Part shown: piece by piece, positions 1 through 9,036 of the stretch
Layout of the letters: every line of letters starts with the position of its first letter
Numbering within the stretch: position 1 is the first letter of the stretch
Origin: Gammaproteobacteria bacterium
GTDB taxonomy: Bacteria; Pseudomonadota; Gammaproteobacteria; Xanthomonadales; Xanthomonadaceae
Length of the DNA: 41,991 bases
Direction: 5' to 3'
Assembly (NCBI GenBank): GCA_025356635.1
Contig: JANXRY010000034.1
Location: 1 to 41,991, forward strand
Notes under the pieces: model-generated
Seen by the model: only the letters and a program-made list of their open reading frames with translations
The model's database searches: none
Told to the model about the DNA's origin: nothing
Made by a program: the position numbers and the translations under genes

Positions 1-1
1 A

Positions 2-1621
2 TTTTCTGGCGGCGTGGAAGATTTCGTCTGGTCGCCAGACAGCCAACGACTCGCGGTCATCGTGCCTGATCCCGAGTTGCAGCCTGGTACCGACAAGCCG
101 AAAAACCCGCCGCCGATCGTCACCGAGCGCTACCAGTTCAAGAACGACGAAGATGGTTTCCTCGGCACGCGCCACAAGCACTTGTACTTGTTCGTCATCG
201 CCACTGGTAAATCGGAAGCGCTGACTTCCGGATTGCACGATGAGCAATTGCCGGCCTGGTCGCCAGACGGTCGATTGATTGCCTATGTCACCAAGCGTGG
301 CGCCGATCCCGACCGCACCTTGAATTACGACATCTACGTGATCGAACCGAAGGCAGGCGCCAGCGAGCGGCAGCTCACGACCTTCCCGGGATCGGATCTC
401 GACCCGTATTGGGAAACCCGACCGGCCTGGAGTCCGGACAGCAACCGCATTGCCTATTTGCGGAGCGGCGAGGACAAGTGGATCTACTACGCGCCCTGGC
501 AACTGGCGGTGATCGACGTCGCCAGCGGCAAGGCGAGCATTCCCGCGCCGATCGATCGCTGCTTCTACAAGCCGCACTGGGCGCCGGATGGCAGGAGTAT
601 TTATGCACTGATCGAACAGAAACAGGTAACGCACCTGTCGCGCATCGATCTTGCCAACGGCAAGATTCGCGATGTCGACACCGGTGATCGTTTCGACTTT
701 GATCTGGATGTCGCGGCGAATGGCCGCGTCGTTGTGCTCGGTGGCACCGACTTGCGGCCTTACGAACTCTCCGCAGTGGATGCTTCCGGCTTGCGGCCCT
801 TGAGCGATCACAATGCCTTCCTCGATGACCGGCAGCTCGCGAGCGCCGAGAACATCCGCTTCAAGAGCGCTGATGGCACCGAGATCGAAGGCTTGTTACT
901 GAAACCGATCGACTACCAACCGGGCAAGCGCTATCCGACCATTCTGCGCATCCACGGCGGGCCGGCCTACCAGTTCAGCCATGAATTCATGGTTGACTGG
1001 CAGTACTACGTGGCGCAGGGTTATGCCGTCGTTGCCGCCAATCCGCGTGGCAGCACTGGGCGCGGCTTCGATTTCTCTCGCGCCATCTACGCCGACTGGG
1101 GCAACAAGGACGTGCAGGATGTGCTGGCGGCGGTGGACTACGCCGTGGCTATCGGCGTTGCCGATCCGCAGCGTCTTGGCATTGGCGGGCGCAGTTATGG
1201 TTCGATCCTCACCAATTACGTGATTGCCAGCGATCCGCGCTTCAAGGCGGCCGTGAGTGGTTCCGGTACTTCGAACATGTTCGCCATGTACGGCGACGAT
1301 GAGTACATCCGCGAATACGAGTTGGAACTCGGCACGCCCTGGAAGAATTACGACGCCTACGCGCGGGTCAGCTATCCATTCCTGCACGCCGACCGCATCC
1401 ATACGCCGACCCAGTTCTACTGTGCGCAGATTGACTTCAACGTGCCCTGCATCGGCGCCGAGCAGATGTATCAAGCCTTGCGTTCACTCAATATACCAAC
1501 GCAATTGGTGCTCTATCCCGGTGAGCATCACGGCATGGTGGTGCCGAGTTATTTGCGCGATCGGATGGAGCGCGCCGGCCAGTGGTACGACAGATTTGTG
1601 AAAAACGACGGCCCGAAGTAA
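2..1621 (+). CDS. S9 family prolyl oligopeptidase-type peptidase, 5' truncated
   Basis: This is the 3' part of a serine peptidase of the S9 (prolyl oligopeptidase/acylaminoacyl peptidase) family. The reading frame is open from base 2, so the true start lies before the window; the GTG at 14 is inside the gene. The first half has WD40-like/TolB-like propeller blades with repeated 'aWSPDg/s' motifs. The second half is an alpha/beta hydrolase. The nucleophile Ser is in GGRSYGS (Ser codon 1193-1195), the Asp is in QIDFNVP (about 1433), and the His is in GEHHGM (about 1526-1531). The HGGP oxyanion motif sits near 954. Such enzymes cleave peptides or acyl-peptides, often in the periplasm; whether this one has a signal peptide cannot be seen. 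It ends with TAA, 6 nt before the convergent P1 peptidase. Confidence 0.92.
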   Translation, partial: FSGGVEDFVWSPDSQRLAVIVPDPELQPGTDKPKNPPPIVTERYQFKNDEDGFLGTRHKHLYLFVIATGKSEALTSGLHDEQLPAWSPDGRLIAYVTKRGADPDRTLNYDIYVIEPKAGASERQLTTFPGSDLDPYWETRPAWSPDSNRIAYLRSGEDKWIYYAPWQLAVIDVASGKASIPAPIDRCFYKPHWAPDGRSIYALIEQKQVTHLSRIDLANGKIRDVDTGDRFDFDLDVAANGRVVVLGGTDLRPYELSAVDASGLRPLSDHNAFLDDRQLASAENIRFKSADGTEIEGLLLKPIDYQPGKRYPTILRIHGGPAYQFSHEFMVDWQYYVAQGYAVVAANPRGSTGRGFDFSRAIYADWGNKDVQDVLAAVDYAVAIGVADPQRLGIGGRSYGSILTNYVIASDPRFKAAVSGSGTSNMFAMYGDDEYIREYELELGTPWKNYDAYARVSYPFLHADRIHTPTQFYCAQIDFNVPCIGAEQMYQALRSLNIPTQLVLYPGEHHGMVVPSYLRDRMERAGQWYDRFVKNDGPK

Positions 1622-1627
1622 TGACTG

Positions 1628-2767
1628 CTACTTCCTGGCGTAGCGATGGAATTGCTTGAGCAGGCGCACGAGTTGGTCGTGCGGCAAAGCTTTGGCGACG
1701 ATGCCGCTTTGGCCACTCATGTCGCGGGCCGCGACCATGGCGTTGACGATGGCTTCTTCGGTCGCTTGCACCGTCGCGGCGAATAGTGGGTCGAGGTAGT
1801 CATTGCCGATAAAGCTGGCCTGTTCGAGTGGCTTGCCCTTGAGCGCATCGGTGTTGGCGGTCGAGAAAGCGATGAAAATGTCGCCGGAACCGTTGCCCGC
1901 GAAGCTGCCCATCCGCGCCAGGCCCATGCCGGCGCGCTTGGCAAGGCGCTTGAGCTGCTGCGGCAGCAGCGGCGCGTCGGTGGCGATGACGATAATGATC
2001 GAACCGGTGTCGCCCTTCGATCGATCCGGCGCGATCGCGAGTTGCTGCACTGGAAGGAATTGCCCAACTGGTACGCCAGCGATGCGCAGGCTTTCGCGCA
2101 GGCCGTAGTTGGCCTGCACCAGCGCGCCTAGGGTGTAGTCGTGCCCGGCCGCAGTGACACGTCGCGAAGCGGTGCCGATGCCGCATTTGAATTCGTGGCA
2201 GATCATGCCGGTGCCGCCGCCGACATTGCCTTCGGCGACCGGTCCGGATGTCGCGCTGTCAAGCGCTTGTTTCGCGTGCTCGGGTTTGACGTGGAAACCG
2301 TTGATGTCATTGAGGTCGCCGTCCCAAGTCTCGGCCACGACCGGCAACGACCACCAGTAGCCGCTGGCATCGGCGCCGCCTTGGGCAACGCGCCAGGCGA
2401 TGGTGGCATCGCGCACCACGCCGACGCTGTGGGTATTGGTCAGCATCACCGGGCCTTCGAGCTGGCCGGATTCGTCGAGCCAAGCGGTGCCGGTCATTTC
2501 GCCATTGCCATTGAGCGCAAACCAGCCGGCGAAGGCGGGCGTGTTCAAGCTGTCGCGGCCGCGCGGCAGGATAGCGGTGACGCCGGTGCGCACCTTGTTG
2601 CCATCGGCGTGGTCTTCGATCAGTGTGACCTGGCCAACAGTCACGCCGGCGACATCGGTGATCGCGTTCAGCGGGCCGGGTTGACCGTCGAAGGGCACGC
2701 CGAGGTCGCGGGCGCGCTCGTGCGCAGCGGTCGCGGCGAGGGTGGCGGCGAGTATGATCGCGAACAT
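1628..2767 (-). CDS. P1 family peptidase (DmpA-type aminopeptidase)
   Basis: This is a 379-residue member of the P1/DmpA family: self-processing N-terminal-nucleophile aminopeptidases that act on small peptides, D-amino-acid amides or beta-peptides. The expected autocleavage site is the Gly-Ser bond in GNGSGD, with Ser at about residue 294. The family stretches GNVGGGTGM and the N-terminal 'DVAGVTVGQVT' are present. I chose the ATG at 2767 over a TTG at 2797. It has a GGAAA ribosome site 6 nt upstream, and the protein then opens with a signal-peptide-like segment (MFAIILAATLAATAA, then HERARDLG). The enzyme is therefore probably periplasmic. It converges with the S9 peptidase, so two exported peptidases lie side by side, and it is divergent from the antiporter gene. 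Its exact substrate cannot be read from sequence. Confidence 0.9.
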   Translation of the reverse strand: MFAIILAATLAATAAHERARDLGVPFDGQPGPLNAITDVAGVTVGQVTLIEDHADGNKVRTGVTAILPRGRDSLNTPAFAGWFALNGNGEMTGTAWLDESGQLEGPVMLTNTHSVGVVRDATIAWRVAQGGADASGYWWSLPVVAETWDGDLNDINGFHVKPEHAKQALDSATSGPVAEGNVGGGTGMICHEFKCGIGTASRRVTAAGHDYTLGALVQANYGLRESLRIAGVPVGQFLPVQQLAIAPDRSKGDTGSIIIVIATDAPLLPQQLKRLAKRAGMGLARMGSFAGNGSGDIFIAFSTANTDALKGKPLEQASFIGNDYLDPLFAATVQATEEAIVNAMVAARDMSGQSGIVAKALPHDQLVRLLKQFHRYARK

Positions 2768-2827
2768 GTCGGTTTCCGACAGCAGGCCAGGGTCCAAGCA
2801 TACTAACGATCGACAAGGGGAGCGGGA

Positions 2828-4150
2828 ATGGCGAAGGACAACAAGCTCGGTTTCTGGATGGCGGTTGCGTTGGTAGTCGGCAACATCATCGGTTCGGGAA
2901 TCTTCCTGCTGCCGTCATCGCTGGCGCCGTTTGGATTCAACAGCGTCTGGGGCTGGCTGGTGACCAGCACCGGCGCGGTCATGCTGGCGCTGGTGTTCGC
3001 GGGCCTGAGCCGGGGATTGCCCAACGCGGAAGGCCCCTATGGCTATACCCGCCAGGCATTCGGTGACCTGGCGGCCGCGGTGGTCCTGTGGGGCTATTGG
3101 GTCGGGAACTGGGTGGGAAACGCGGCGGTCGCCACCGCCGCGGTCAGTTACCTTAGCGACCTGCAGCCGTGGATCAAGGAGATTCAAGGCGCTTCGACGA
3201 TCGTCACCGTGTTCTTCGTGTGGCTCCTGACCGCCGTCAACATCCACGGACTGCGCGCCGCCGGCACTGTGCAATTGGTCAGTTCGATCCTGAAACTCAT
3301 TCCGCTGGTCGGCATTGTCGGTCTAGGCGTTTTCCTTGCGTCGACCGGAAGTCCGCAATTGCATAACGCCAATCTTGGCGCCACGACGTTCAAGATGAGC
3401 GATGTGACTGCCGCCGCGACCCTGACTCTCTGGGCGATGGTCGGTCTGGAGTCGGCCGCGGTGCTTTCGAAAAAGGTCCGCGATCCCGAACGTAATGTCG
3501 GCCGTGCCACTTTGATCGGCACGATCATGTCGGCGGTAGTCTTCATCGTCGCCTGCACCACGGTGATGGTATTGATTCCGGGCGACACGCTTGCCCATTC
3601 CAACGCACCGTTCGCCGATGCGGCCAGCATGTTCTGGGGCAGCGCGGCGGCACACTGGCTCGCATTGTTTGCCGCGATCAGCGCGCTTGGCGCCCTGAAT
3701 GGCTGGACGCTGTTGAACGGCGAGCTGACCTTCCTGCTCGCGAAGAACCGCATCATCCCGAGCTTTTTCGCTCGGGAATCGAGCCGAATGACGCCGACGA
3801 ACGCCATTTGTCTGACCAGTGCCCTGAGCACGATCATGGTGCTGATGAACTTCGGCAAAGGTATGGTCGAGGTGTTCACGTTCATGATCCTGTTGTCGAC
3901 CACGGCGATCCTCTTCATGTACTTGATGTGCTCGTTGGCTCTACTGAAGCTGCTTGCCACCGACGAGATCGATGCGTCCGTGGGACGCGTGGTCCTGGCG
4001 ATCGCAGGCGTGTTCGCCACTGCTTATTCGATTTGGGCGCTAATTGGTGCGGGGCAGGAGGCAGTGCTGTGGGGCTTTGCCCTTCTGGCGGTCGCGGTGC
4101 CGGTGTACTACTTCATGCGCAGGGGAAAACGCGAGCCGGCGTTGCCTTGA
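2828..4150 (+). CDS. AdiC-like amino acid antiporter (APC superfamily)
   Basis: This 440-residue inner-membrane transporter has about 12 hydrophobic helices and fits the basic amino acid/polyamine antiporter group of the APC superfamily. The unwound TM1 substrate motif is GNIIGSGIF (residues 18-26). Two tryptophans fall at residues 202 (TLWAMVGLES) and 293 (NGWTLLNG), the same numbers as the substrate-gating W202 and W293 of E. coli arginine:agmatine antiporter AdiC. Family length is about 445. The ATG follows a GGGGAGCGGGA ribosome site. The same window carries agmatine deiminase and N-carbamoylputrescine amidase, which makes arginine/agmatine exchange a reasonable guess, but PotE/CadB-like or other amino acid exchange is also possible. 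The family is sure; the substrate is not. Confidence 0.88.
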   Translation: MAKDNKLGFWMAVALVVGNIIGSGIFLLPSSLAPFGFNSVWGWLVTSTGAVMLALVFAGLSRGLPNAEGPYGYTRQAFGDLAAAVVLWGYWVGNWVGNAAVATAAVSYLSDLQPWIKEIQGASTIVTVFFVWLLTAVNIHGLRAAGTVQLVSSILKLIPLVGIVGLGVFLASTGSPQLHNANLGATTFKMSDVTAAATLTLWAMVGLESAAVLSKKVRDPERNVGRATLIGTIMSAVVFIVACTTVMVLIPGDTLAHSNAPFADAASMFWGSAAAHWLALFAAISALGALNGWTLLNGELTFLLAKNRIIPSFFARESSRMTPTNAICLTSALSTIMVLMNFGKGMVEVFTFMILLSTTAILFMYLMCSLALLKLLATDEIDASVGRVVLAIAGVFATAYSIWALIGAGQEAVLWGFALLAVAVPVYYFMRRGKREPALP

Positions 4151-4200
4151 TCGGTCGACAAGCTCATCATCGGCAATAACAGAGCACCAGGAGCAGGGCC

Positions 4201-4512
4201 ATGACCCGTACCGCGAATCCCGACGAGAACGCCATCCTGTCCGATCTGCAGGCGGCGCTCGAGGATACCGAGGCCATGCTCAAGGACCTGGCTGACCAGG
4301 GCAGCGCGATCAGCGAATCGGTTCGCGAACGGATCGGTGCAAACCTGAAGGGCGTGAAAGAAAAATTGCAGGAGACCGAAGCCCTGGTTACCGACCAAGC
4401 CAAGGCGGCGGCCAAGGCCACCGACGAGTACGTGCGTGAGAATCCGTGGCAGTCGATCGGCATCGCTGCCGGTGTCGGCTTTCTGATCGGCCTGATGATC
4501 TCGCGTCGTTGA
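4201..4512 (+). CDS. DUF883 family protein (YqjD/ElaB-like)
   Basis: This is a small (103 aa) C-tail-anchored protein of the ElaB/YqjD/YgaM (DUF883) family. Residues about 10-75 are charged and helical. They are followed by the typical 'ENPWQSIGIAAGVGFLIGLM' anchor (about 79-98) and a short basic tail. E. coli YqjD is an inner-membrane protein reported to bind stationary-phase ribosomes. Start: ATG at 4201 after an AGGAGCAGG ribosome site. It heads a cluster of three: the next ATG is 2 nt past its stop, and the third gene overlaps the second. This matches the yqjD-yqjE-yqjK order of enterobacteria. Confidence 0.88.
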   Translation: MTRTANPDENAILSDLQAALEDTEAMLKDLADQGSAISESVRERIGANLKGVKEKLQETEALVTDQAKAAAKATDEYVRENPWQSIGIAAGVGFLIGLMISRR

Positions 4513-4514
4513 CC

Positions 4515-4895
4515 ATGAGCCAAGACGAAACCACGCCGCATTCGCCCGGCCCGTTCCAGCGGCTCACGGCGAGTTTCATCGCCTTGTTGCAGGCGCACCT
4601 GGGCCTGCTCAGCATCGAAGTCGAGGAAGAGCGCGAGCGTCTGGTCCGTTTGCTGACGCTGTCGGTGATTGGCGCCGGCGCCGTGTTGTTGAGCCTGCTG
4701 ACCTTGACGCTGGCGGTGATCTTGCTGGTTGACGATGCCCATCGCCTGATCGCGGTCATCGTCCTGCTGTCCACCTTTCTGATCATCGCCGTCGTTTGCC
4801 TAAGTTTGGCCTGGCGCGGCATTCGACACGGATCGCCGCCATTCGAAGCGACCCTGGAAGAATTGCGTCGCGATCGCGAGCGACTGCTGCCATGA
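4515..4895 (+). CDS. phage-holin-family membrane protein (YqjE-like)
   Basis: This 126-residue protein has an acidic/basic amphipathic N-terminal helix (about 15-48, ending EVEEERERLVRLL). Two closely spaced hydrophobic helices follow (about 49-72 and 76-98), then a charged tail. This is the layout of the YqjE/holin superfamily III proteins encoded next to DUF883 proteins. The open frame extends upstream to 4446, but the ATG at 4515 is right after the previous stop and gives the family-typical N-terminus. Its stop overlaps the next start (ATGA). The molecular role is unknown; despite the family name there is no sign of a phage here. Confidence 0.82.
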   Translation: MSQDETTPHSPGPFQRLTASFIALLQAHLGLLSIEVEEERERLVRLLTLSVIGAGAVLLSLLTLTLAVILLVDDAHRLIAVIVLLSTFLIIAVVCLSLAWRGIRHGSPPFEATLEELRRDRERLLP

Positions 4896-5221
4896 GTGCG
4901 AACTCACGCAGCGAAGCCCGTGAATTGCGCAAGCGTGTGGTGCGTCTCGAAGCCGAAACCGCGCGCCTGGAATTGATCGCCACACTTGGAGAACTGCGCC
5001 GGCCGCGACGCGGAATACAACTCGACCTGCCTTCGATGTTCGAAGCCGTCACTACCGGGAAGGGCGGCTGGATCGCGGCCGCTACCGCGTTGCTCGGCGG
5101 TCAGCGCCTGCAATGGATACTCAAGGTGATCCCGATGGCACTGGCTGGATGGCGTGTCGCGCAGTTGGTGCATGGCATGGTCGAGAAACGCAGGGCCAAG
5201 GCCTCAGCGCAAGCGAAATAG
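4892..5221 (+). CDS. hypothetical protein, third gene of yqjD-yqjE cluster
   Basis: This is a 109-residue basic protein. Residues 1-36 form a charged helix (EARELRKRVVRLEAETARLE), probably coiled-coil. The C-terminal half has weak hydrophobic segments (about 59-68 and 78-97) and a lysine/arginine-rich tail. It starts at the ATG overlapping the YqjE-like stop by 4 nt, so it is translationally coupled. By position it corresponds to yqjK of E. coli, but I cannot claim homology from sequence alone. The operon is closed by the terminator at 5252-5281. Confidence 0.75.
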   Translation: MSANSRSEARELRKRVVRLEAETARLELIATLGELRRPRRGIQLDLPSMFEAVTTGKGGWIAAATALLGGQRLQWILKVIPMALAGWRVAQLVHGMVEKRRAKASAQAK

Positions 5222-5248
5222 CGGTTGTAGCGCGCTCGCGCCGTAAAC

Positions 5249-5281
5249 AAGAACGCCACCGGATGGGTGGCGTTTTCGTTT
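5249..5281. terminator. bidirectional rho-independent terminator
   Basis: A 9-bp perfect stem, AACGCCACC/GGTGGCGTT (5252-5260 and 5266-5274) with loop ggatg, is followed on the + strand by TTTTCGTTT. On the - strand it is followed by TTCTTGTTT. It can end both the yqjD-like operon (+) and the tRNA-Ser transcript (-), which converge here. Confidence 0.8.
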
Positions 5282-5282
5282 C

Positions 5283-5372
<90 letters not shown>

Positions 5373-5390
5373 GTGCTGGCACGGCAGCAT

Positions 5391-5419
5391 ATTCTAGCGC
5401 CCGTAATGCAGGGTAGGAA
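5391..5419 (-). promoter_or_regulatory. candidate promoter of tRNA-Ser
   Basis: On the - strand a good -10 (TAGAAT, 5391-5396) lies 18 nt upstream of the mature tRNA 5' end. A weak -35 (TTCCTA, 5414-5419) lies 17 bp further up. The distance fits a short 5' leader trimmed by RNase P. Only the -10 is convincing. Confidence 0.45.
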
Positions 5420-5506
5420 ATTCCCGACAACAGATTGGGAATCCCCGCCTTGTCCAGCTGCTGGTTCCCGATTAGTCTGGTGGAGCCAGATAACAGGGGA
5501 TGGCCA

Positions 5507-6148
5507 ATGATTCGTGTATTCCTGCTCGATGACCACGCGTTGATCCGAACCGGCTACCGGCTCACTTTGCAACAGGAAGTGGACATGGACGTGGTCGGTG
5601 AATCCGGATCTGCCGAAGAAGGTCTGCCGTTGATTCGAAAACTCAAGCCCGATGTCGTGCTCTGCGATTTGCACATGCCGGGGCTCAGTGGCCTTGACGT
5701 CACGGAGCGACTGACTCGCAGCGGTGACGGGCCGAAGGTCGTGATCGTTTCCGTGCAGGAAGACGGACCGATGCCCAAGCGCTTGCTCGCCGCTGGCGCC
5801 AGTGGTTACCTGGGCAAGGGCTGCGATGCTCAGGAACTGTTCCGGGCCATTCGCGAAGCGGCACGTGGGCGTCGCTACCTGGGGGGCGAGATTGCACAGC
5901 GCATGGCCTTGGCCGGCGCGAGCGAGTCGCCGTTCGAGATCCTGTCGCCACGCGAACTGGAAATTGCGATGCTGTTCTGTCGTGGTATCCGCGCCGAGGA
6001 CATCGCTCGCAAGCTATGCCTCAGCGGCAAGACCGTGGCTACGCACAAATACCGATTATTCGAGAAGCTGGGCATCAAGGACACGGTGGCCTTGGCGCGC
6101 TTGGCCGCCCAGTATGGCGTGACCGATCCTGCGCAAGCGGTTGGCTGA
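5507..6148 (+). CDS. GacA/UvrY-type response regulator
   Basis: This is a 213-residue two-component response regulator, the same length as GacA. The receiver domain (1-120) has acidic residues D8-D9, phospho-acceptor Asp54 (LCDLHMPG) and Lys104 (YLGKG). The C-terminal LuxR/NarL HTH begins at LSPRELEIAMLF and holds the recognition helix LSGKTVATHKYRLFEKL. The run 'ESPFEILSPRELEIA' and the overall layout match GacA/UvrY/SirA rather than generic NarL-type regulators. In gammaproteobacteria GacA pairs with the GacS/BarA kinase and activates Rsm/Csr small RNAs; neither is visible here. Start: ATG at 5507 behind GGGGA. The open frame extends upstream to 5435, but that part lacks family sequence. 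Confidence 0.88.
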   Translation: MIRVFLLDDHALIRTGYRLTLQQEVDMDVVGESGSAEEGLPLIRKLKPDVVLCDLHMPGLSGLDVTERLTRSGDGPKVVIVSVQEDGPMPKRLLAAGASGYLGKGCDAQELFRAIREAARGRRYLGGEIAQRMALAGASESPFEILSPRELEIAMLFCRGIRAEDIARKLCLSGKTVATHKYRLFEKLGIKDTVALARLAAQYGVTDPAQAVG

Positions 6149-6164
6149 AACTCCGGTTCCGAAA

Positions 6165-6194
6165 CAGCGAAGGCGTCCTGCGGCGCCTTCGCTG
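6165..6194 (-). terminator. hairpin between gacA-like gene and rne, probable rne terminator
   Basis: An 11-bp perfect stem (CAGCGAAGGCG/CGCCTTCGCTG; 6165-6175 and 6184-6194) with an 8-nt loop lies in the 65-bp gap between two convergent genes. On the - strand the stem is followed by TTTCGG, a short U-run, so it may end rne. The + strand side has no T-run. Confidence 0.5.
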
Positions 6195-6213
6195 CGATCC
6201 AGTACTTCGAAAC

Positions 6214-9036
6214 TCAGGTCTGCTCGGAGTTGGCTTGCGTGTTCTCGCTGGCATTTTCTGCCACAACTGGCATTTCCTCAGTGGTTGTTGGCGCCAACTC
6301 GGTGATCCGTGCCTGGGTTTCCGGCGCCATCTCTATATGCGTTGCTACTGCCGGCGCCGTTACAGCGATGGCGTCGGTGAGATCGTAGGCAGCGAGTTCT
6401 GTCGATTGCGCGGTAGCCATAACTGCTTCCGGTGCATTGGTTGGGTCCACAGTTTCGATCACGACCTCGGTCATCGGTTTGGCGACCGGCTTGGCCGCGA
6501 CCGGGACGGAGACCTCGACGGGTTCAGCAGCCACGATTGAGGCAGCATGTTGCACTGGCGCGGCGATGACTATCGGCGCAGCCGGTAGATCGTCAAATTC
6601 CGATTCCGAGCTGGAGAGCGTCGAGATCATGCTGGTAGACCTATTGACCGGCGCCGCCGAAGCCATCGCCTGTCCCACATCCTCTTCGGAAGTCTCGAGC
6701 GCATCGTCGCGGTTTTCATCGTCGTCGAGATCCATCGGAACCATCAGTCCGGTTTTGGCATCGATCGTGCCGGGTGCGGCATCGCCTTCCTGACGGCGGC
6801 GGCGGCGGCCACCGCGACGACCACGGCGACGACGGGCGCCTTCGCCCGCGGTAGCTTCTGCGGTTGCCGGGGCGGCATCGGCAGTGCCATCAACAACAGC
6901 AGCGATCGGCGCAGTGGCGGTAGTTGCGACAGCGGTCGTCGGCTCCGGCTGGCCCGCCGCCTGACGTGCTTCACGGGCAGCGCGACGCTCGGCTTCGCGC
7001 TTGATGTTTTCCTGGCGCTGAGCTTCGCGACGCTCGGTTTCCTTGCGCTGCTGCTCCAGGCGACGTTGTTCGTCCTGCAGCTTCTGCTCTTCAGTACGTT
7101 CCGGCTTGGGCGGCTGCGCAGTGTTCTGCGGCTTGACCTGTTGCGGCTGCGCGGGCTTTTGCCCTTGCTGCTGCGGACGGCTACCGCCTTGGCCACGGCC
7201 TTGCTGGCCACGGTCGCCGCGATCACGGTCGCGACCATGACGATTGCGGTCGCCGCGATCATTGCGGCCACGCGGCTCGCGGGCTTCCGGCACCGGCGTG
7301 GCTTCGGCTTTCTCGGAACTGCCGAACAGGAACGCCATCAGACGTGCGAACAGGCCCGGGCGCGTCGGCGTAGCCGCGACTACTGTTTCAGCCATCGGTG
7401 CCGTGGACTCTTCGCGTGGCTCGCGCACCGGCGCCGGTTGCGGCGGCGTGACTTGGGTGACCATCGGCAGCACCGGCACGTTCAACTGCGCCTTGGTCAG
7501 CGCGCGTACTTCGAGTTTGCGCGGGGTGGTGCGGTGGTAACTGGGCTTGTTGGTTTCTTCGCCGACTTCGCCTTCGCGGATGCGGGAAACGTTGTAATGC
7601 GGCGTCTCCAGGTGTTCGTCAGCGACGATGATGATCGGCGACACGTGCCGCTGCTCGATTTCGGTCAGGGCGCGGCGCTTTTCGTTGAGCAGGTAGTTTG
7701 CGATCTGGGTCGGCGCCTGCACCAGCACCTGCACCGTGTTCTCCTTCATCGCGTGCTCTTCGGCCACGCGCAGGATCGACAGCGACAACGATTCCACGCT
7801 GCGCATGCGGCCGTGGCCGTCGCAGCGCGGGCAGACGATCTGGCTGGATTCGCCCAGACTCGGACGCAGGCGTTGGCGCGACATCTCCAGCAGGCCGAAG
7901 CGTGAGATCTTGCCGATCTGCACGCGCGCACGATCGTGGCGCAGGGCTTGCTGCAAACGGTCTTCGACCTGGCGTTGGTGCTTGCCCGAACCCATGTCAA
8001 TGAAATCGATCACCACCAGGCCGCCGAGATCGCGCAGGCGCATCTGCCGCGCCACTTCGTCGGCCGCTTCGAGATTGGTGTTGAGCGCGGTTTCCTCGAT
8101 GTCGCTGCCCTTGGTGGCACGCGAGGAGTTGACGTCGACCGCGGTCAGCGCTTCGGTCTGGTCGACCACGATCGAGCCGCCCGAGGGCAGGCGAACCTGG
8201 CGCTCGTAGACGTCCTCGATCTGCGATTCGATCTGGAAGCGGTTGAACAGCGGGATGTCGTCGGTGTAGTGCTTGAGTTTGCGCAGGTTCTGCGGCATCA
8301 CCGAGGCCATGAACTCGCGCGCCTGGTCATACATGGGTTGCGTGTCGACCAGGATTTCGCCGATGTCGGCGCGCAGGTAATCGCGCAGGGCGCGGATGAT
8401 CAGGCGCGATTCCTGGTAGATCAAAAAGGCGGCGGGCTTGGACAGCGCTGCGTCGGTGATCGCCTTCCACACGTGCAAGAGATAGTCGAGATCCCACTGA
8501 AGCTCTTCGGCATCGCGACCGACGCCAGCGGTGCGAATGATCACGCCCATGTCATCGGGGATGGTCAGCGCGTCCATCGCTTCTTTCAGCGCCTGGCGAT
8601 CGTCGCCTTCGATCCGGCGCGAAACGCCGCCGGCGGTCGGCGAGTTCGGCATCAGCACCATGTAACGGCCGGCCAAGGAAATGAACGTGGTCAAGGCCGC
8701 GCCCTTGTTGCCGCGTTCTTCCTTGTCGACCTGAACGACCACTTCCTGGCCTTCGCGCAGGAGTTCCTTCATGCCGGCCTTGTCGGGATTCACACCGGGG
8801 ATGAAGTAGTCGCGGGAGATTTCCTTCAGCGGCAGGAAGCCGTGGCGGTCGCCGTCGTAATCGACGAAGGCCGCTTCGAGGGAGGGTTCGAGCCGAACGA
8901 TGCGGCCCTTGTAGATGTTGGACTTCTTCTGTTCTTTCGAGGGCTGCTCGATGTCGATGTCGTACAGGGACTGGCCATCGACGATCGCCACGCGCAGTTC
9001 TTCGGCCTGCGTGGCATTGATCAACATACGCTTCAT
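6214..9036 (-). CDS. rne: ribonuclease E
   Basis: This is the 940-residue endoribonuclease that organises the RNA degradosome. The N-terminal catalytic half has the S1 domain (about 38-120), metal-binding Asp301 (TAVDVNS) and Asp344 (VVIDFIDM), and the Zn-link CPRC (402-405). These correspond to D303, D346 and C404/C407 of E. coli. After about residue 520 the protein is low-complexity. It has an amphipathic segment [14 protein letters not shown] (561-574) that looks like the membrane-targeting helix. An Arg/Asp/Gly-rich stretch (589-620), a Q/E/R-rich helix (about 645-695), an Arg cluster (735-748) and an acidic/Ala-Val tail follow. It is divergent from rluC, as in E. coli, with a long leader that may serve autoregulation. 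ATG at 9036 follows GAGGAA. Confidence 0.97.
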   Translation of the reverse strand: MKRMLINATQAEELRVAIVDGQSLYDIDIEQPSKEQKKSNIYKGRIVRLEPSLEAAFVDYDGDRHGFLPLKEISRDYFIPGVNPDKAGMKELLREGQEVVVQVDKEERGNKGAALTTFISLAGRYMVLMPNSPTAGGVSRRIEGDDRQALKEAMDALTIPDDMGVIIRTAGVGRDAEELQWDLDYLLHVWKAITDAALSKPAAFLIYQESRLIIRALRDYLRADIGEILVDTQPMYDQAREFMASVMPQNLRKLKHYTDDIPLFNRFQIESQIEDVYERQVRLPSGGSIVVDQTEALTAVDVNSSRATKGSDIEETALNTNLEAADEVARQMRLRDLGGLVVIDFIDMGSGKHQRQVEDRLQQALRHDRARVQIGKISRFGLLEMSRQRLRPSLGESSQIVCPRCDGHGRMRSVESLSLSILRVAEEHAMKENTVQVLVQAPTQIANYLLNEKRRALTEIEQRHVSPIIIVADEHLETPHYNVSRIREGEVGEETNKPSYHRTTPRKLEVRALTKAQLNVPVLPMVTQVTPPQPAPVREPREESTAPMAETVVAATPTRPGLFARLMAFLFGSSEKAEATPVPEAREPRGRNDRGDRNRHGRDRDRGDRGQQGRGQGGSRPQQQGQKPAQPQQVKPQNTAQPPKPERTEEQKLQDEQRRLEQQRKETERREAQRQENIKREAERRAAREARQAAGQPEPTTAVATTATAPIAAVVDGTADAAPATAEATAGEGARRRRGRRGGRRRRRQEGDAAPGTIDAKTGLMVPMDLDDDENRDDALETSEEDVGQAMASAAPVNRSTSMISTLSSSESEFDDLPAAPIVIAAPVQHAASIVAAEPVEVSVPVAAKPVAKPMTEVVIETVDPTNAPEAVMATAQSTELAAYDLTDAIAVTAPAVATHIEMAPETQARITELAPTTTEEMPVVAENASENTQANSEQT

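Noticed and set aside
896-1474. 192-residue frame antisense to the S9 peptidase
   Set aside because: The catalytic motifs on the + strand prove the sense gene; the antisense frame has no family features.
4515-4895. Holin-family gene as a sign of a prophage
   Set aside because: YqjE-like proteins share the holin superfamily name but sit in a chromosomal yqjD cluster; no phage structural, integrase or lysis genes are nearby.
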